Below are positions 8,128 through 17,200 of a stretch of DNA of 53,149 nucleotides, piece after piece (position 1 is the stretch's first letter; every line of letters begins with the position of its first letter). Source of the stretch: Fidelibacterota bacterium MT.SAG.3 (GTDB lineage Bacteria; Fidelibacterota; SORT01). The DNA lies in the NCBI GenBank assembly GCA_004402895.1, contig SORT01000010.1, forward strand, positions 1-53,149. The letters are read 5' to 3'. The position numbers and the translations under genes were made by a program. A model generated the notes under the pieces. That model made no database searches. It worked only from the letters and a program-made list of their open reading frames with translations, and was not told the DNA's origin.

Positions 8128-8672
8128 TCGAATCGTCCCGATAAATTAACAGCCTTCAGTATTGAGGGTACTATAATTGCAAAAATCAAACTGTTCGACA
8201 GCAAATGGATCACCGAAAACAGAGCGCCTAAAGCGATCAGTGAGTACATCTGATTACCGCTAAATCCCGCCGCTATGGGCCAGGAAAGAGTCGTAAGAAG
8301 GTCATAAACAGCAGTGCAGCCAAATCCCGCTAAAGCAATAAAGATTATTCTGTATGTTGTGAAAGCAAACTTATCTCCCCATCTGCCGAGCATTCCGCCG
8401 ACTGCCCCAAAGAGCGCCATCCCGATCACCTGTGACACGAGCAAAAAAGGATAAGGCAGCCCCGAACCCATCGGGTTAAATGCGGAAAAGATTGATTCGG
8501 CTACTATCCCGACGACTATCCCTTTTTGAACACCCAGCAAATATCCTGAAATAAATATTGAAGCGGAGATCATCTCGATATTCGGAACGAAAATGAAACT
8601 GTATCCCATTGCAACTGAAAGCGCAGATAAAATGCCGACCATAGCCACGTCTTTCGTCGAATAGTTCAGCAT
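8124..8672 (-). CDS. ECF transporter substrate-specificity (S) component
   Basis: 182 hydrophobic residues with five to six predicted membrane helices. An Ala17-x-x-x-Ala21 motif in the first helix (GILSALSVAMG) matches the AxxxA patch by which S components dock on the EcfT scaffold. The size and glycine-rich loops (FISGYLLGVQKGIVVG, FNPMGSGLPYP) fit the ECF_trnsprt family, which binds vitamins or their precursors. EcfA/EcfT energising subunits are not in the window and would be shared (group II). It lies between the YhaM-like gene (three bases away) and the barrel gene (overlap), and 2 kb from a B12-regulated receptor, so cobalamin or a precursor is a reasonable but unproven substrate. Confidence 0.8.
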   Translation of the reverse strand: MLNYSTKDVAMVGILSALSVAMGYSFIFVPNIEMISASIFISGYLLGVQKGIVVGIVAESIFSAFNPMGSGLPYPFLLVSQVIGMALFGAVGGMLGRWGDKFAFTTYRIIFIALAGFGCTAVYDLLTTLSWPIAAGFSGNQMYSLIALGALFSVIHLLSNSLIFAIIVPSILKAVNLSGRFD

Positions 8673-8675
8673 TTC

Positions 8676-9692
8676 TCAGGTATCCTTTTCATCCGTGCGG
8701 AAACCTTCGTACAATTGAGCGCCGAAGTAATTGTTGGCTGACGTCCACTTTCCTTCGTTTTGGTCCTCCTCGATCGCCTTATCAAATATATTCAGTTTTG
8801 CATCCATCTCGTCTAAAAAATGCAATACCATCGCTTCTTTTGTAAGAGGTCTTCTTGGTGATGCGAATTCATATTTACCTTGATGGGATAGTATCAAGTG
8901 ATCAAGAAGCATCAACGTTTCTTCAGGAAAACCATCGATCTTTTTCGCAGCTTCATGCATCATATCCCTTCCGAGTACGATGTGACCTATCAGGTTTCCC
9001 TTATCGGTATATGCAGTTGCGACCTCTCCCGTAAGTTCTTTCAGTTTGCCGATATCATGCATAAATACTCCGGCAAGGAGCATGTCTCTGTCAAGGTCTT
9101 TATTTTTTTCAGAAAAATAAACAGCGTCTTTCGCCAAAGAGAGTGTGTGTTCCAAAAGTCCGCTGCGGAAATTATGATGAATGAATTTGGCAGCCGGATG
9201 GTTCATCAAACGCACTTTATTTTCGTTGTAAATCGAAATCAGGAATTCTTTCAAATGTTTATACGAAAGAGAATCTATTATGCCCATAGCCTCATCCCAC
9301 ATCTCCTCCGGACTTCGTTTCGAGGAAGGAACGAGCGAATCGGAAGAGTAACCATATTCTTCATGATCTTCCTGCACGCGGCTTATCTTCGTTACATTCA
9401 ATTGCAGCTTATTTCTATAGATATCCGTGTTGCCTTTAACAGCAACCGCGTCGCCCTCATTGAATTCATCTTTCTGCTCTTCGACACCGTTCCAAATCTT
9501 CGCGGATATCGTCCCGGATTTATCCTGTAGGGTCAGATCTATGTATGAATCCCCCGCCCTTGTTTTGCGGATATTTTTCTCAGTGACGAGATAAAATCCC
9601 TCTATCTCTTTATCAGGTTCAAAAGATGAAATTTGTTGCGGTTTCTTAGCCATAAGAGCTTTAAAAGTATGCAGATATCCTTTAAATTTCAA
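8676..9692 (-). CDS. YhaM-like OB-fold/HD-domain 3'-5' exoribonuclease
   Basis: 338 residues; a Met at residue 14 (MAKKPQQISSF) is an alternative start. An N-terminal OB-fold (about 25-105: YLVTEKNIRKTRAGDSYIDL, WNGVEEQKDEFNEGDAVAVKG) precedes an HD domain (about 165-310) with LEHTLSLA, FMHDIGKL, and LSHQGKYEFASPRRP followed by LHFLDEMDAKL. This is the YhaM/CBF1 architecture of Mn-dependent 3'-5' exonucleases. It is the first gene of the minus-strand set leading into the S component and barrel, though a functional link to transport is not obvious. Confidence 0.9.
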   Translation of the reverse strand: MKFKGYLHTFKALMAKKPQQISSFEPDKEIEGFYLVTEKNIRKTRAGDSYIDLTLQDKSGTISAKIWNGVEEQKDEFNEGDAVAVKGNTDIYRNKLQLNVTKISRVQEDHEEYGYSSDSLVPSSKRSPEEMWDEAMGIIDSLSYKHLKEFLISIYNENKVRLMNHPAAKFIHHNFRSGLLEHTLSLAKDAVYFSEKNKDLDRDMLLAGVFMHDIGKLKELTGEVATAYTDKGNLIGHIVLGRDMMHEAAKKIDGFPEETLMLLDHLILSHQGKYEFASPRRPLTKEAMVLHFLDEMDAKLNIFDKAIEEDQNEGKWTSANNYFGAQLYEGFRTDEKDT

Positions 9693-9800
9693 GCCCTTTT
9701 GCGTTTGATTGACATAAGATGAAAAACGTTTTTACTTTCAGGTCTGTTTAATATTTCATATCTTTATTCCAGTATAAACAACTATCTGATGGAGAAAAAA

Positions 9801-10196
9801 ATGGCTGACGGTATTGTTCATATAGAAATCCCTGTTAAAGATCTCGAAATTACTCCAAAATTTTATTCAGCTGTTTTCGGTTGGGAGCTAACACCCGTAC
9901 CCGATAATGACTATGTGCTCTTTACGGCAGACGGCGCCGGAATAAGCGGAGCCTTCGTTAAACCCGAGATTTATCAAATCGGCGGGTGTGTCGGTTATAT
10001 CCAAACCAAAAATCTTGAAGAATCGCTAAAACTTATCGAGGAAAAAGGCGGCACTACACAGACGGAACGTCAAGAAGTGGGCGATGCGGGATGGTTTGCA
10101 CTCTTTACCGACCCTGACGGAAATCCGATGGGTCTCTGGGAAAACCATAAGCTGAGGACACTTCGTGTCTTTTATAATCAGTACCCCAATCTTTAG
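9801..10196 (+). CDS. VOC-superfamily (glyoxalase/bleomycin-resistance-like) protein
   Basis: 131 residues from the ATG at 9801. An upstream in-frame ATG at 9789 is less likely because GGAG at 9791-9794 is a well-placed ribosome site for 9801. It has the single beta-alpha-beta-beta-beta repeat pattern of small VOC proteins: [22 protein letters not shown] at the start, [14 protein letters not shown] in the middle and [11 protein letters not shown] at the end. The substrate cannot be read from sequence. A TTGACA (9709-9714) with TACTTT (9733-9738) is a possible promoter. Its 3' end overlaps the copper ATPase stop by four bases on the opposite strand. Confidence 0.88.
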   Translation: MADGIVHIEIPVKDLEITPKFYSAVFGWELTPVPDNDYVLFTADGAGISGAFVKPEIYQIGGCVGYIQTKNLEESLKLIEEKGGTTQTERQEVGDAGWFALFTDPDGNPMGLWENHKLRTLRVFYNQYPNL

Positions 10197-12628
10197 ATTT
10201 TTAAATTCCTCAACCTCAGAGCATTCCCGATTACGGTTACGGAACTGAAGCTCATCGCTGCAGCGGCTATCATCGGACTTAGGAGCAGACCGAAGAACGG
10301 ATAGAGTACTCCGGCAGCCAACGGCACGCCCAAAGCATTGTAAATAAACGCCCAGAAAAGGTTTTGCCGTATGTTCCGCATCGTACCTCTGCTGAGCTTC
10401 CGCGCTCTCACGATACCCATCAGATCACCCTTAATCAGCGTTATGCCGGCACTCTCCATAGCGACATCCGTTCCCGTTCCCATCGCAATTCCTACATCCG
10501 CCTGAGCAAGAGCGGGAGCGTCATTGATACCGTCGCCAGCCATCGCTACTCTCTTTCCCGTTGACTGAATCTCCTTTACGATAGAGTGCTTTTCATCGGG
10601 CATAACATCCGCTTTCACTTCTTTAATGTTCAACTCTTTAGCAACCGATTCGGCGGTTTTCCTGTTGTCTCCCGTCAGCATTATGACTTCGATCCCTTCC
10701 GCTTGTAATTGGAGCAGAGCTTCCTTCGTTGTCGATTTAAGCGGATCTGAGATTCCGAGAAAACCGGCAGGTTCGCCGTCGATCGAAACAAAAACGACGG
10801 TCTCCCCTCTTTCCCTATTCTCGTTAGCTTTCGTCTCTAAATCAGTTCGCTTTACTCCCTCTTCACTAAGTAATTTCGTATTTCCTACCGCCACAAGTTT
10901 GCCGTCAACCTTTCCCTTCACCCCTCTACCCGTAAGCGATTCAAACTCCTTAACATCGAGAAATTCGAGATTTCTCTCTTTTGCCGCGGCGACTATCGCA
11001 TTCCCGAGAGGGTGTTCGCTCATTCGTTCTAAACTTGCAACAACTCTGACCAGTTCATCCTCGCTCCTGCCGTTTAGGGAGACAACAGTCACGAGTTTCG
11101 GTTTTCCTTCTGTCAGTGTTCCTGTTTTATCTACCACAAGCGTATCTATCTTCTCGAACGTCTCGAGCACTTCAGCGTTTTTTATCAACAAGCCGGCAGT
11201 CGCTCCACGACCCGTGCCGACCATTATTGATATCGGAGTCGCAAGCCCGAGAGCGCAGGGACAGGCGATTATGAGTACCGCCACCGCGTTCACAAGCGCG
11301 TAAGCCATTTTCGGGTCAGGACCGACTATACTCCAGACGATGAATGTGATAATGCTGAATCCAACTACCGCGGGAACGAAATACGATGATACCTTGTCCG
11401 CCAACCCTTGTATCGGCGCTCTGCTACGCTGAGCTTCGCTCACCATCTTGACGATTTGCGCAAGCAAAGTATCGCTTCCCACCCGCTCGGTTTTCATGAG
11501 AAAACTGCCGTTACCGTTCACCGTTCCTCCCGTGACGGAATCACCTAAAGATTTCTTGACTTCCATCGGTTCACCCGAGATCATCGACTCGTCTATAAAA
11601 CTCTCGCCGTCCGTTACTTTTCCGTCAACCGGTACTTTTTCACCTGGACGAACCCGCAGCAGATCGCCGACCATTACATCCGCTAAAGGAATATCTTTTT
11701 CTTCTCCGTTCTCATCCACAATTCGAGCGCTGTTCGGTGCCAATCCGAGCAGTGATTTAATTGCGCTGCTTGTTTTACTCCTTGCGCGCAGCTCGAGCAC
11801 CTGTCCGAGTAAGACCAAGGTTGTTATTACGGCAGCCGCTTCAAAATATAATCCTACCTCACCGTTCGCGTCTCGAAAAGCAGCTGGGAAAATTTCAGGA
11901 AAGAGTGTCGCAACCACGCTATATATGTATGCGACCCCCATTCCAATTGCGATAAGAGTGAACATATTCAGTGACTTATAGACGATTGAATCCCAGCCTC
12001 GTTTGAAGAAGGGCGTTCCCGCCCAAAGAACTACGGGCGTTGCAAGAACTAATTCAAACCAGTTTCCCCATCCCGAACTGTCGAATGAGATTGCCGGGAA
12101 CATCTTCGACATCGTAAAGAGCAACAGTGGCAGAGAGAAAACCGTACTTACCCAAAATCGCCTGCTCATATCCGTAAGCTCTGGGTTCTCCTCTTCTCTT
12201 AAAGTGACTGTCCGCAGTTCTAACGCCATCCCGCAGATAGGACACGACCCTTGTTCGTCTTTGACCACTTCAGGATGCATCGGACAAACGTACTCCTGCT
12301 TGGTGACGATGACAGGCTCAAGCGGCTCTAATCCCATTCCGCATGTCGGACATGAATCAGGTCCCATTTTTTTAATTTCCGGGTGCATCGGACAAACGTA
12401 AATCACCTTAGTATCACTTTCATGGTGATTATGATCGTGATGCTCATGCCCTGCATCATGTTCAGCTTGTTGATGTACCGCATCTTCAAGAGGATATTTT
12501 TCAGGGTCTTTGTCAAAAGTTTCTTTACAATATTCAGAGCAGAAGTAGACAGTTTTTCCGTTGTGCTCGCTTTTTCCGGCAGCGTTCTCCGGTTCTATAT
12601 TCATATGACATACTGGATCAATAACCAT
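10193..12628 (-). CDS. copA: Copper-translocating P1B-type ATPase with N-terminal YHS and CPMHP metal-binding domains
   Basis: 811 residues. In order: a YHS domain (about 3-45, DPVCHMNI and [11 protein letters not shown]), a His-rich linker (about 50-72), two heavy-metal-binding modules each starting with VCPMHPE and containing CPxCGM (about 75-102 and 115-140), then the ATPase core with [10 protein letters not shown] in the metal-transport helix, [15 protein letters not shown] and [10 protein letters not shown]. The last helix has [16 protein letters not shown], the Cu(I)-type signature. It pumps Cu(I) out of the cytoplasm. There is no classical HMA domain; the YHS/CPMHP set replaces it. It lies nine bases after csoR and should share its operator. 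Confidence 0.96.
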   Translation of the reverse strand: MVIDPVCHMNIEPENAAGKSEHNGKTVYFCSEYCKETFDKDPEKYPLEDAVHQQAEHDAGHEHHDHNHHESDTKVIYVCPMHPEIKKMGPDSCPTCGMGLEPLEPVIVTKQEYVCPMHPEVVKDEQGSCPICGMALELRTVTLREEENPELTDMSRRFWVSTVFSLPLLLFTMSKMFPAISFDSSGWGNWFELVLATPVVLWAGTPFFKRGWDSIVYKSLNMFTLIAIGMGVAYIYSVVATLFPEIFPAAFRDANGEVGLYFEAAAVITTLVLLGQVLELRARSKTSSAIKSLLGLAPNSARIVDENGEEKDIPLADVMVGDLLRVRPGEKVPVDGKVTDGESFIDESMISGEPMEVKKSLGDSVTGGTVNGNGSFLMKTERVGSDTLLAQIVKMVSEAQRSRAPIQGLADKVSSYFVPAVVGFSIITFIVWSIVGPDPKMAYALVNAVAVLIIACPCALGLATPISIMVGTGRGATAGLLIKNAEVLETFEKIDTLVVDKTGTLTEGKPKLVTVVSLNGRSEDELVRVVASLERMSEHPLGNAIVAAAKERNLEFLDVKEFESLTGRGVKGKVDGKLVAVGNTKLLSEEGVKRTDLETKANENRERGETVVFVSIDGEPAGFLGISDPLKSTTKEALLQLQAEGIEVIMLTGDNRKTAESVAKELNIKEVKADVMPDEKHSIVKEIQSTGKRVAMAGDGINDAPALAQADVGIAMGTGTDVAMESAGITLIKGDLMGIVRARKLSRGTMRNIRQNLFWAFIYNALGVPLAAGVLYPFFGLLLSPMIAAAAMSFSSVTVIGNALRLRNLKI

Positions 12629-12637
12629 TTCTTCACC

Positions 12638-12916
12638 TTATCTTAAAAATTTATTCATCTCATGGAAAAGCTCGTCCACCTTTTTTTCAGCGGCGTTTCC
12701 TTTGGTTTCAGCAAAAGCATCTTTGACACAACTCTTGACATGCCGCTCCATAATTACGAACGAGAGTGAGTCGAGCGCTTTTCTTACGGCTGTGATCTGA
12801 TTGACAATATCCATGCAGTACTTGTTATCGGCGACCATCCGTTCGAGTCCACCGACTTGCCCTTTGATAGCTTTAAGTCTTCTGAGCGATTTTTTCGTTG
12901 TTATTTCGTCAAGCAT
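12638..12916 (-). CDS. csoR: CsoR-type copper-sensing transcriptional repressor
   Basis: 92 residues of the all-helical DUF156 family. The metal ligands of CsoR are present: Cys in NKYCMDIVNQ and the His and Cys in RHVKSC (C-H-C pattern), which favours Cu(I) over formaldehyde (FrmR) or nickel (RcnR) sensing. LRRLKAIKGQVGGLERMV is the family N-terminus. Cu(I) binding is expected to release DNA. The gene precedes copA and has an ideal operator 25 bases upstream. Confidence 0.93.
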   Translation of the reverse strand: MLDEITTKKSLRRLKAIKGQVGGLERMVADNKYCMDIVNQITAVRKALDSLSFVIMERHVKSCVKDAFAETKGNAAEKKVDELFHEMNKFLR

Positions 12917-12940
12917 TTTAGTTCCTTTTCTTTAGGACCA

Positions 12941-12961
12941 TATACCCCTATAGGGTCTATA
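12941..12961 (-). promoter_or_regulatory. CsoR operator-like inverted repeat
   Basis: TATACCCCTATAGGGTCTATA on the plus strand contains a perfect CCCTATAGGG palindrome (12946-12955) flanked by A/T. This matches the known CsoR operator style (TACCC...GGGTA around a short centre). It is 25 bases upstream of csoR and just downstream of the proposed start of transcription, so bound CsoR would block csoR-copA expression. Confidence 0.75.
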
Positions 12962-12974
12962 TATCTGCAACAGT

Positions 12975-13002
12975 AATATAATCACTGATTCTCGTTTGTC
13001 AA
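12975..13002 (-). promoter_or_regulatory. Promoter of csoR-copA
   Basis: On the minus strand TTGACA (13002-12997), a 16-base spacer and TATATT (12980-12975). Transcription would start near 12968, immediately before the CsoR operator. The -35 lies nine bases after the stop of the upstream fusion gene. Confidence 0.6.
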
Positions 13003-13010
13003 GTAATTAA

Positions 13011-13730
13011 TTATTTCCCGCTAGAAGGGCGGACGAATATCTCTTGCGCTACATCCCTGTCAAGCGCTACTTCTGTCTGATTTACCTTTACCACAAATGA
13101 TGGAATTTTCTGATACAACTTTATCTCCGCGCCCGGTTCCACACCAAGCAGTGTCAATCGCTCGTAACGTTCGTGATAAGCGGGAGTAGTAAACATTATC
13201 TTTGAAGTGGTGCCTACTTCAACCCTGTCGAGCGGAACAACAACTTGAGTTACCTCAGTTTTGAATCCCTTACAACACTCTCCACGCGGGATCTTCCTCC
13301 CGTGAGGACAATAAGTGGGGTGTCCGAGAAAAAGAGCATCATCGGTCATGTTAAGATCCATGATCATCGGCTGGTCGAGTTCAGCTAACTGAATCGTGAG
13401 GAGCAACCCCCTTTTAAGATTTTTTGAATCGACGATCTTGACAACCGACTTAGGATTTTCTCTGAGAAGAAGATCTCTTGTTACCTGCTCGTCTTCGGAG
13501 GAGGGCAGTAGATTATTTACGCCCGGCGTATCGATTATTGTATCCTTTGTGCCGTTAGCGCTTAATGTTCCCCTCGAAATCTCGACCGTGGTGCCGGGAA
13601 AGTTTGATACGGTTACGTACTTTCCAGAAAGATAACCGAATATAACACTCTTACCGACATTCGGATTTCCGACAAGAACAACCAGGAGGTGTCTTACTTT
13701 TTGTGGAACTTCGTGTGTGTCCGTGCACTG
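13011..13730 (-). CDS. FeoB GTPase domain fused to DtxR-type C-terminal segment and FeoA domain; no normal start codon
   Basis: The frame is open for 239 codons. Counting from the codon after the Fur stop, residues about 17-130 are a FeoB small-GTPase domain: G1 GNPNVGKS (21-28), G2 PGTTVE (45-50), G3 DTPG (66-69) and G4 NMTD (127-130). At about 13335 it switches to LFLGHPTYCPHG and IPRGECCKG, the metal-site segment of DtxR/IdeR-type regulators, then a FeoA/SH3-like domain (about 155-235). All FeoB membrane helices and the DtxR helix-turn-helix are missing. No ATG, GTG or TTG occurs before a TTG at 13406, inside the GTPase domain. The reading frame is continuous with fur across its TAG. It may be a decayed iron-transport remnant, an internal-deletion artefact or a real chimeric regulator. 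Confidence 0.7.
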   Translation of the reverse strand, partial: QCTDTHEVPQKVRHLLVVLVGNPNVGKSVIFGYLSGKYVTVSNFPGTTVEISRGTLSANGTKDTIIDTPGVNNLLPSSEDEQVTRDLLLRENPKSVVKIVDSKNLKRGLLLTIQLAELDQPMIMDLNMTDDALFLGHPTYCPHGRKIPRGECCKGFKTEVTQVVVPLDRVEVGTTSKIMFTTPAYHERYERLTLLGVEPGAEIKLYQKIPSFVVKVNQTEVALDRDVAQEIFVRPSSGK

Positions 13731-14171
13731 CTAATTATTCCTTTTCCGGCATTTATCACACAGACCGAAAATAATGAGATTGTGTTTTGTGGGGAAAAAA
13801 TCGTGTTCTTCGCAGATTAAATTCTGCTGTTTTTCAATGACTTTATCACTGAACTCAATGATCTTTCCGCATTGTGTGCAGACAAGATGTTCATGATGCT
13901 CCTGAGCAAGCGTATTCTCGAAATGCACCTGACTTGCGCCTACATTGACCCTGGAAACGAATCCATTTTCGACAAGCAGATCAAGCGTCCTGTAAACGGT
14001 CGCTCTTGAAACCGCTTTTTTCTCTCTGCGCATACGGAAATAGATCTCATCCGCATCAAAGTGCTCTGAGGAGCTATAGACTTCCTTAAATATTAATAGT
14101 CGGGCCGGGGTACACTTCATACCGTTCGTATGGAGCGTATCTTTGAATTTTTCTAATAAAGTTTTATCCAT
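13731..14171 (-). CDS. fur: Fur-family ferric uptake regulator
   Basis: 146 residues, full length. A winged-helix DNA-binding half (about 1-85: LHTNGMKCTPARLLIF, VSRATVYRTLDLLVENGFV) is followed by a metal-binding dimerisation half with HHEHLVCTQCGK and CDKCRK, the two CxxC pairs of the structural zinc site. It represses iron-uptake genes when Fe(II) is bound; PerR- or Zur-like specificity is possible, but the iron-related neighbour favours Fur. It ends with an amber TAG directly followed, in frame, by the FeoB-like reading frame. A Fur-box-like site lies 18 bases upstream, so autoregulation is likely. Confidence 0.92.
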   Translation of the reverse strand: MDKTLLEKFKDTLHTNGMKCTPARLLIFKEVYSSSEHFDADEIYFRMRREKKAVSRATVYRTLDLLVENGFVSRVNVGASQVHFENTLAQEHHEHLVCTQCGKIIEFSDKVIEKQQNLICEEHDFFPTKHNLIIFGLCDKCRKRNN

Positions 14172-14189
14172 TTTGCACTCAACTGTAAT

Positions 14190-14204
14190 TGAAACTCATT
14201 CTCA
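14190..14204 (-). promoter_or_regulatory. Fur-box-like site upstream of fur
   Basis: On the minus strand TGAGAAT-G-AGTTTCA fits the 7-1-7 inverted repeat TGATAAT-N-ATTATCA at 12 of 14 arm positions. It sits 18 bases before the fur start. A weak TTGCGC/TAGTTT promoter lies just upstream, so the site would overlap the transcript start. Confidence 0.55.
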
Positions 14205-14250
14205 TTTAGAAACTACACTTAATTATCTAATGGCGCAAGAATTATTTACT

Positions 14251-17200
14251 TTACCCCTTTATTTTTCCGGCGAGGCGGAGAGTTTCTATCCGCTGCTGAG
14301 CATATTTGCCGTAATCGCTGACTGCGCCTTTCTCCTGAATTATCCTATCGTACATAAGAACTGATTTGCTGAATTCACCTAACTCTTCATAGGCGTTACC
14401 CGCTTTCCACCATGCCGAAGCAGACCAGTCCAATTTTGTCGGTTTAGCGAGATATGATACCTTTAAATATTCCGATATTGCCCTTGAGTATTCTCCCTTA
14501 TTGAAATAGCTCTCCCCCGTCCAGAAAAGTATCTCCGCTGAATTTTCGGATTCAGCATGAGGCAGAAGTCCTTCCCAGTGTTCAACCGCCCTGTCATAAT
14601 CTCCGATATTCATCAGCAGGCTGCCTATTTTCATATTCATGGCGAAACGGTTTTTTGAATTTGGGAATTGTTCCAAATAAGTCTGCGCCGTGGTCAGCGC
14701 AGGCTCAAAGAGACTTGCTTCTTCATAAGCCCTTACAAGATTTCTGTAGGCTATCTCTCTCGATTGGCCTGATTTCGGATGATCGATCGTTTTCTTAAAA
14801 TATTCGATCGCATCGCTATATTGCTGAACCGATGTGAAGAGTTGCCCGATAGTCAAATATATCCGTGAAATAACGGCTGAATTAGGATAGTCATCCTCTA
14901 ATTTAATTAATCTGTTGAGCGCGTCCTGCTTCTTATCTTCCTCAATCTCTATCAGGCTGAGCTCAAACCCCGACTGCGCTCCGTAACTTCCTTGAGGGAA
15001 AATTTTAATTATCTCTTTAAAATGCCGTTTAGCCGCCGGCAGCTCTTTCTCCCGAACGAAATAAAGTCCTTTCTCGAACAACAGCAGCGCCCTCTCTTCA
15101 TTGGTTGCGATATTCAAATATTTTCTCTTGAAACCTGCCTCAATTCTTTCTGCGTCTATCAGTTTTCCTTCACGATAGTAGCAGGTGAGAATTTTCAAAA
15201 TGAATTTTTTTTCCTCTTTCTCCGGCAGAAGAGTTTTCGCTATCTGATATTCGCTCCTTGCAAGTGGGTAATCCTCTGCCTCAAAATAGATCTCTGCCAA
15301 CATTTCATGAAATTTGGAGGTGATCTTTTGATCCCAATTCTTTGCGATAAGCGTTCTAAGTAGAGGTTTTGTCTGCTTCGAGCCACCGTCGGCTTTCTTC
15401 ATTGAAAGTAAGGCAAATGCGGCGTTCTCCGAGTTACTTGAAATTTCTTCCTTCTGAAGATATTTTCGGTAAAAGGATTTTGCTAACCCGGTCTTTCCAA
15501 TTTTCTCCGCTGAGACCGCGGCATAATAAATTTCTTCGTCGCTTTTCGGTATGCGACGCGGGACAAACGTCTTTGAAAACCATGATTCGTCAGAACCGGC
15601 GGAAAGAAAATTAATTAGCGCTTTCTCAAATTCACCCGCCTCGAAATAAACCAGTCCGAGCTTCGAGCTCACGCTATCCACATATTCCGAGTAATAATAA
15701 TTTTGAACTATATCCGTAAAATACGGCATAGCCTTCTCCTGCTCACTTGAATTCATAAACTCATTCCCGAGAAGATATTTTACCCGCACGATTGCATTTC
15801 CATTGGGATATCTTTGAATATACGCTGAAAGATCGAGTTTTCTCCTATCGGGAGAGCTGCTTTTAATGCTGAGCAACGCTATCGCCAGGGAAGCTTCTTC
15901 GGCGTTCCTGCTCCTCGGATACTCTTTCAGTATGCGTTCAAACACTCTTCTACTTTTCAGCCACTCCTCTTTTTCTGAATAGAGTGAGCCGATTGACAAG
16001 AGCGCTCTGTCCACGAATTCAGATTTTTGATATGTTCTCACGAATGATTCTAACGATTTTAACTTCACCTCATCAGAACCGCTGGAAATTGATGCCAAGT
16101 AATACATCGCCGTACCGATATTTTCGTAATGAGAATATTTGCTCAAAAGTTCCGTGAGATATGAGCGAGCAGCTTGCCTGTAAAAGAGCTCCATCTCACT
16201 ATCGTTTTCATAGCCCGATATTTCCGACAATTTAAGATTCAGTTCACCGAGCATGAATAACATTATCGGTTGGACATTCTCGGATGGATTCGATTTCACT
16301 AAATTTTTTAGAAGTTCCGATGCCCTTTCATAATCTTTCATTTCGTCGGAATAAATTCCGGCAAGTTCGATAAAAAGATCTTCTCTTGGTTTATCCGAAA
16401 GTAGATCACCCATTAGCTCCGCAAGTCGTTCAAAACCGAGATCGCTCTCTTTCTTAACATGATTATCAATATGATATCTGAGTTTTCGGGCTTCTTCGGT
16501 AAAGCCGCTGCCCGGATAGAGCTCGTTCAATTTGTTCAACTCTTCCGTAGCTTCATTTAAAAACCCGGTATTGTATTGACTAAGAGCCAATCCAAATGCG
16601 GCATCATCCGCCAATTCATTTTTCTCGAAATTTCCAAGCACAAGTTTATACTGTTCGATAGCCTCGCCCGGCTGATTAAGATGAAGCCTATAAATTTCTC
16701 CTGCCTTAAACGCAAAATAAATTTTCTCTTCGGCATCCCGGCCGGATAGATAATCCAGGCAATACGCAACGGCAGCATTAGGATCCTCTTTTTCAAGAGA
16801 AATATCTATCAGTCTTTTCAGGCTTTCGGTTATAACACCCAAACTATCTTTAGCGCCGCTCGACACAACCTTCATGTAATGTTCTGAAGCTTGATTCGGA
16901 TTCCCCCTGCTTTCAGCCGCAAATCCTCGCCTGAATTGTAACAGGACTCTTTCATATTCGGTTAAAAACGATGTTTGAATTTTCTCATAATTATTTTCTG
17001 CATCTTCATATTTTCCTAAAAGTACTTTTGAATCGCCCATCCGCAGGATCGCTCTGTTTTTGAGAACACCCTCCGCTTTTTTCTCTATTGATTTGAATTT
17101 ATTGTAAGCAGATTTCTGATTCCCGTTGGAGAGTTCTAATTCTCCATAAAGCAGCATCCCTTTTTGTACTTCCTCACTGCTAAGGGATAATTTCGATAAT

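Noticed and set aside
10364-12646. Several plus-strand frames opposite copA and csoR, the longest 225 codons
   Set aside because: They mirror the codon pattern of the strongly conserved minus-strand gene and start nowhere sensible.
13704-13730. A GTG at 13726 as the FeoB start
   Set aside because: It is in another frame and reaches a stop after about 25 codons, before the G1 motif could be read.
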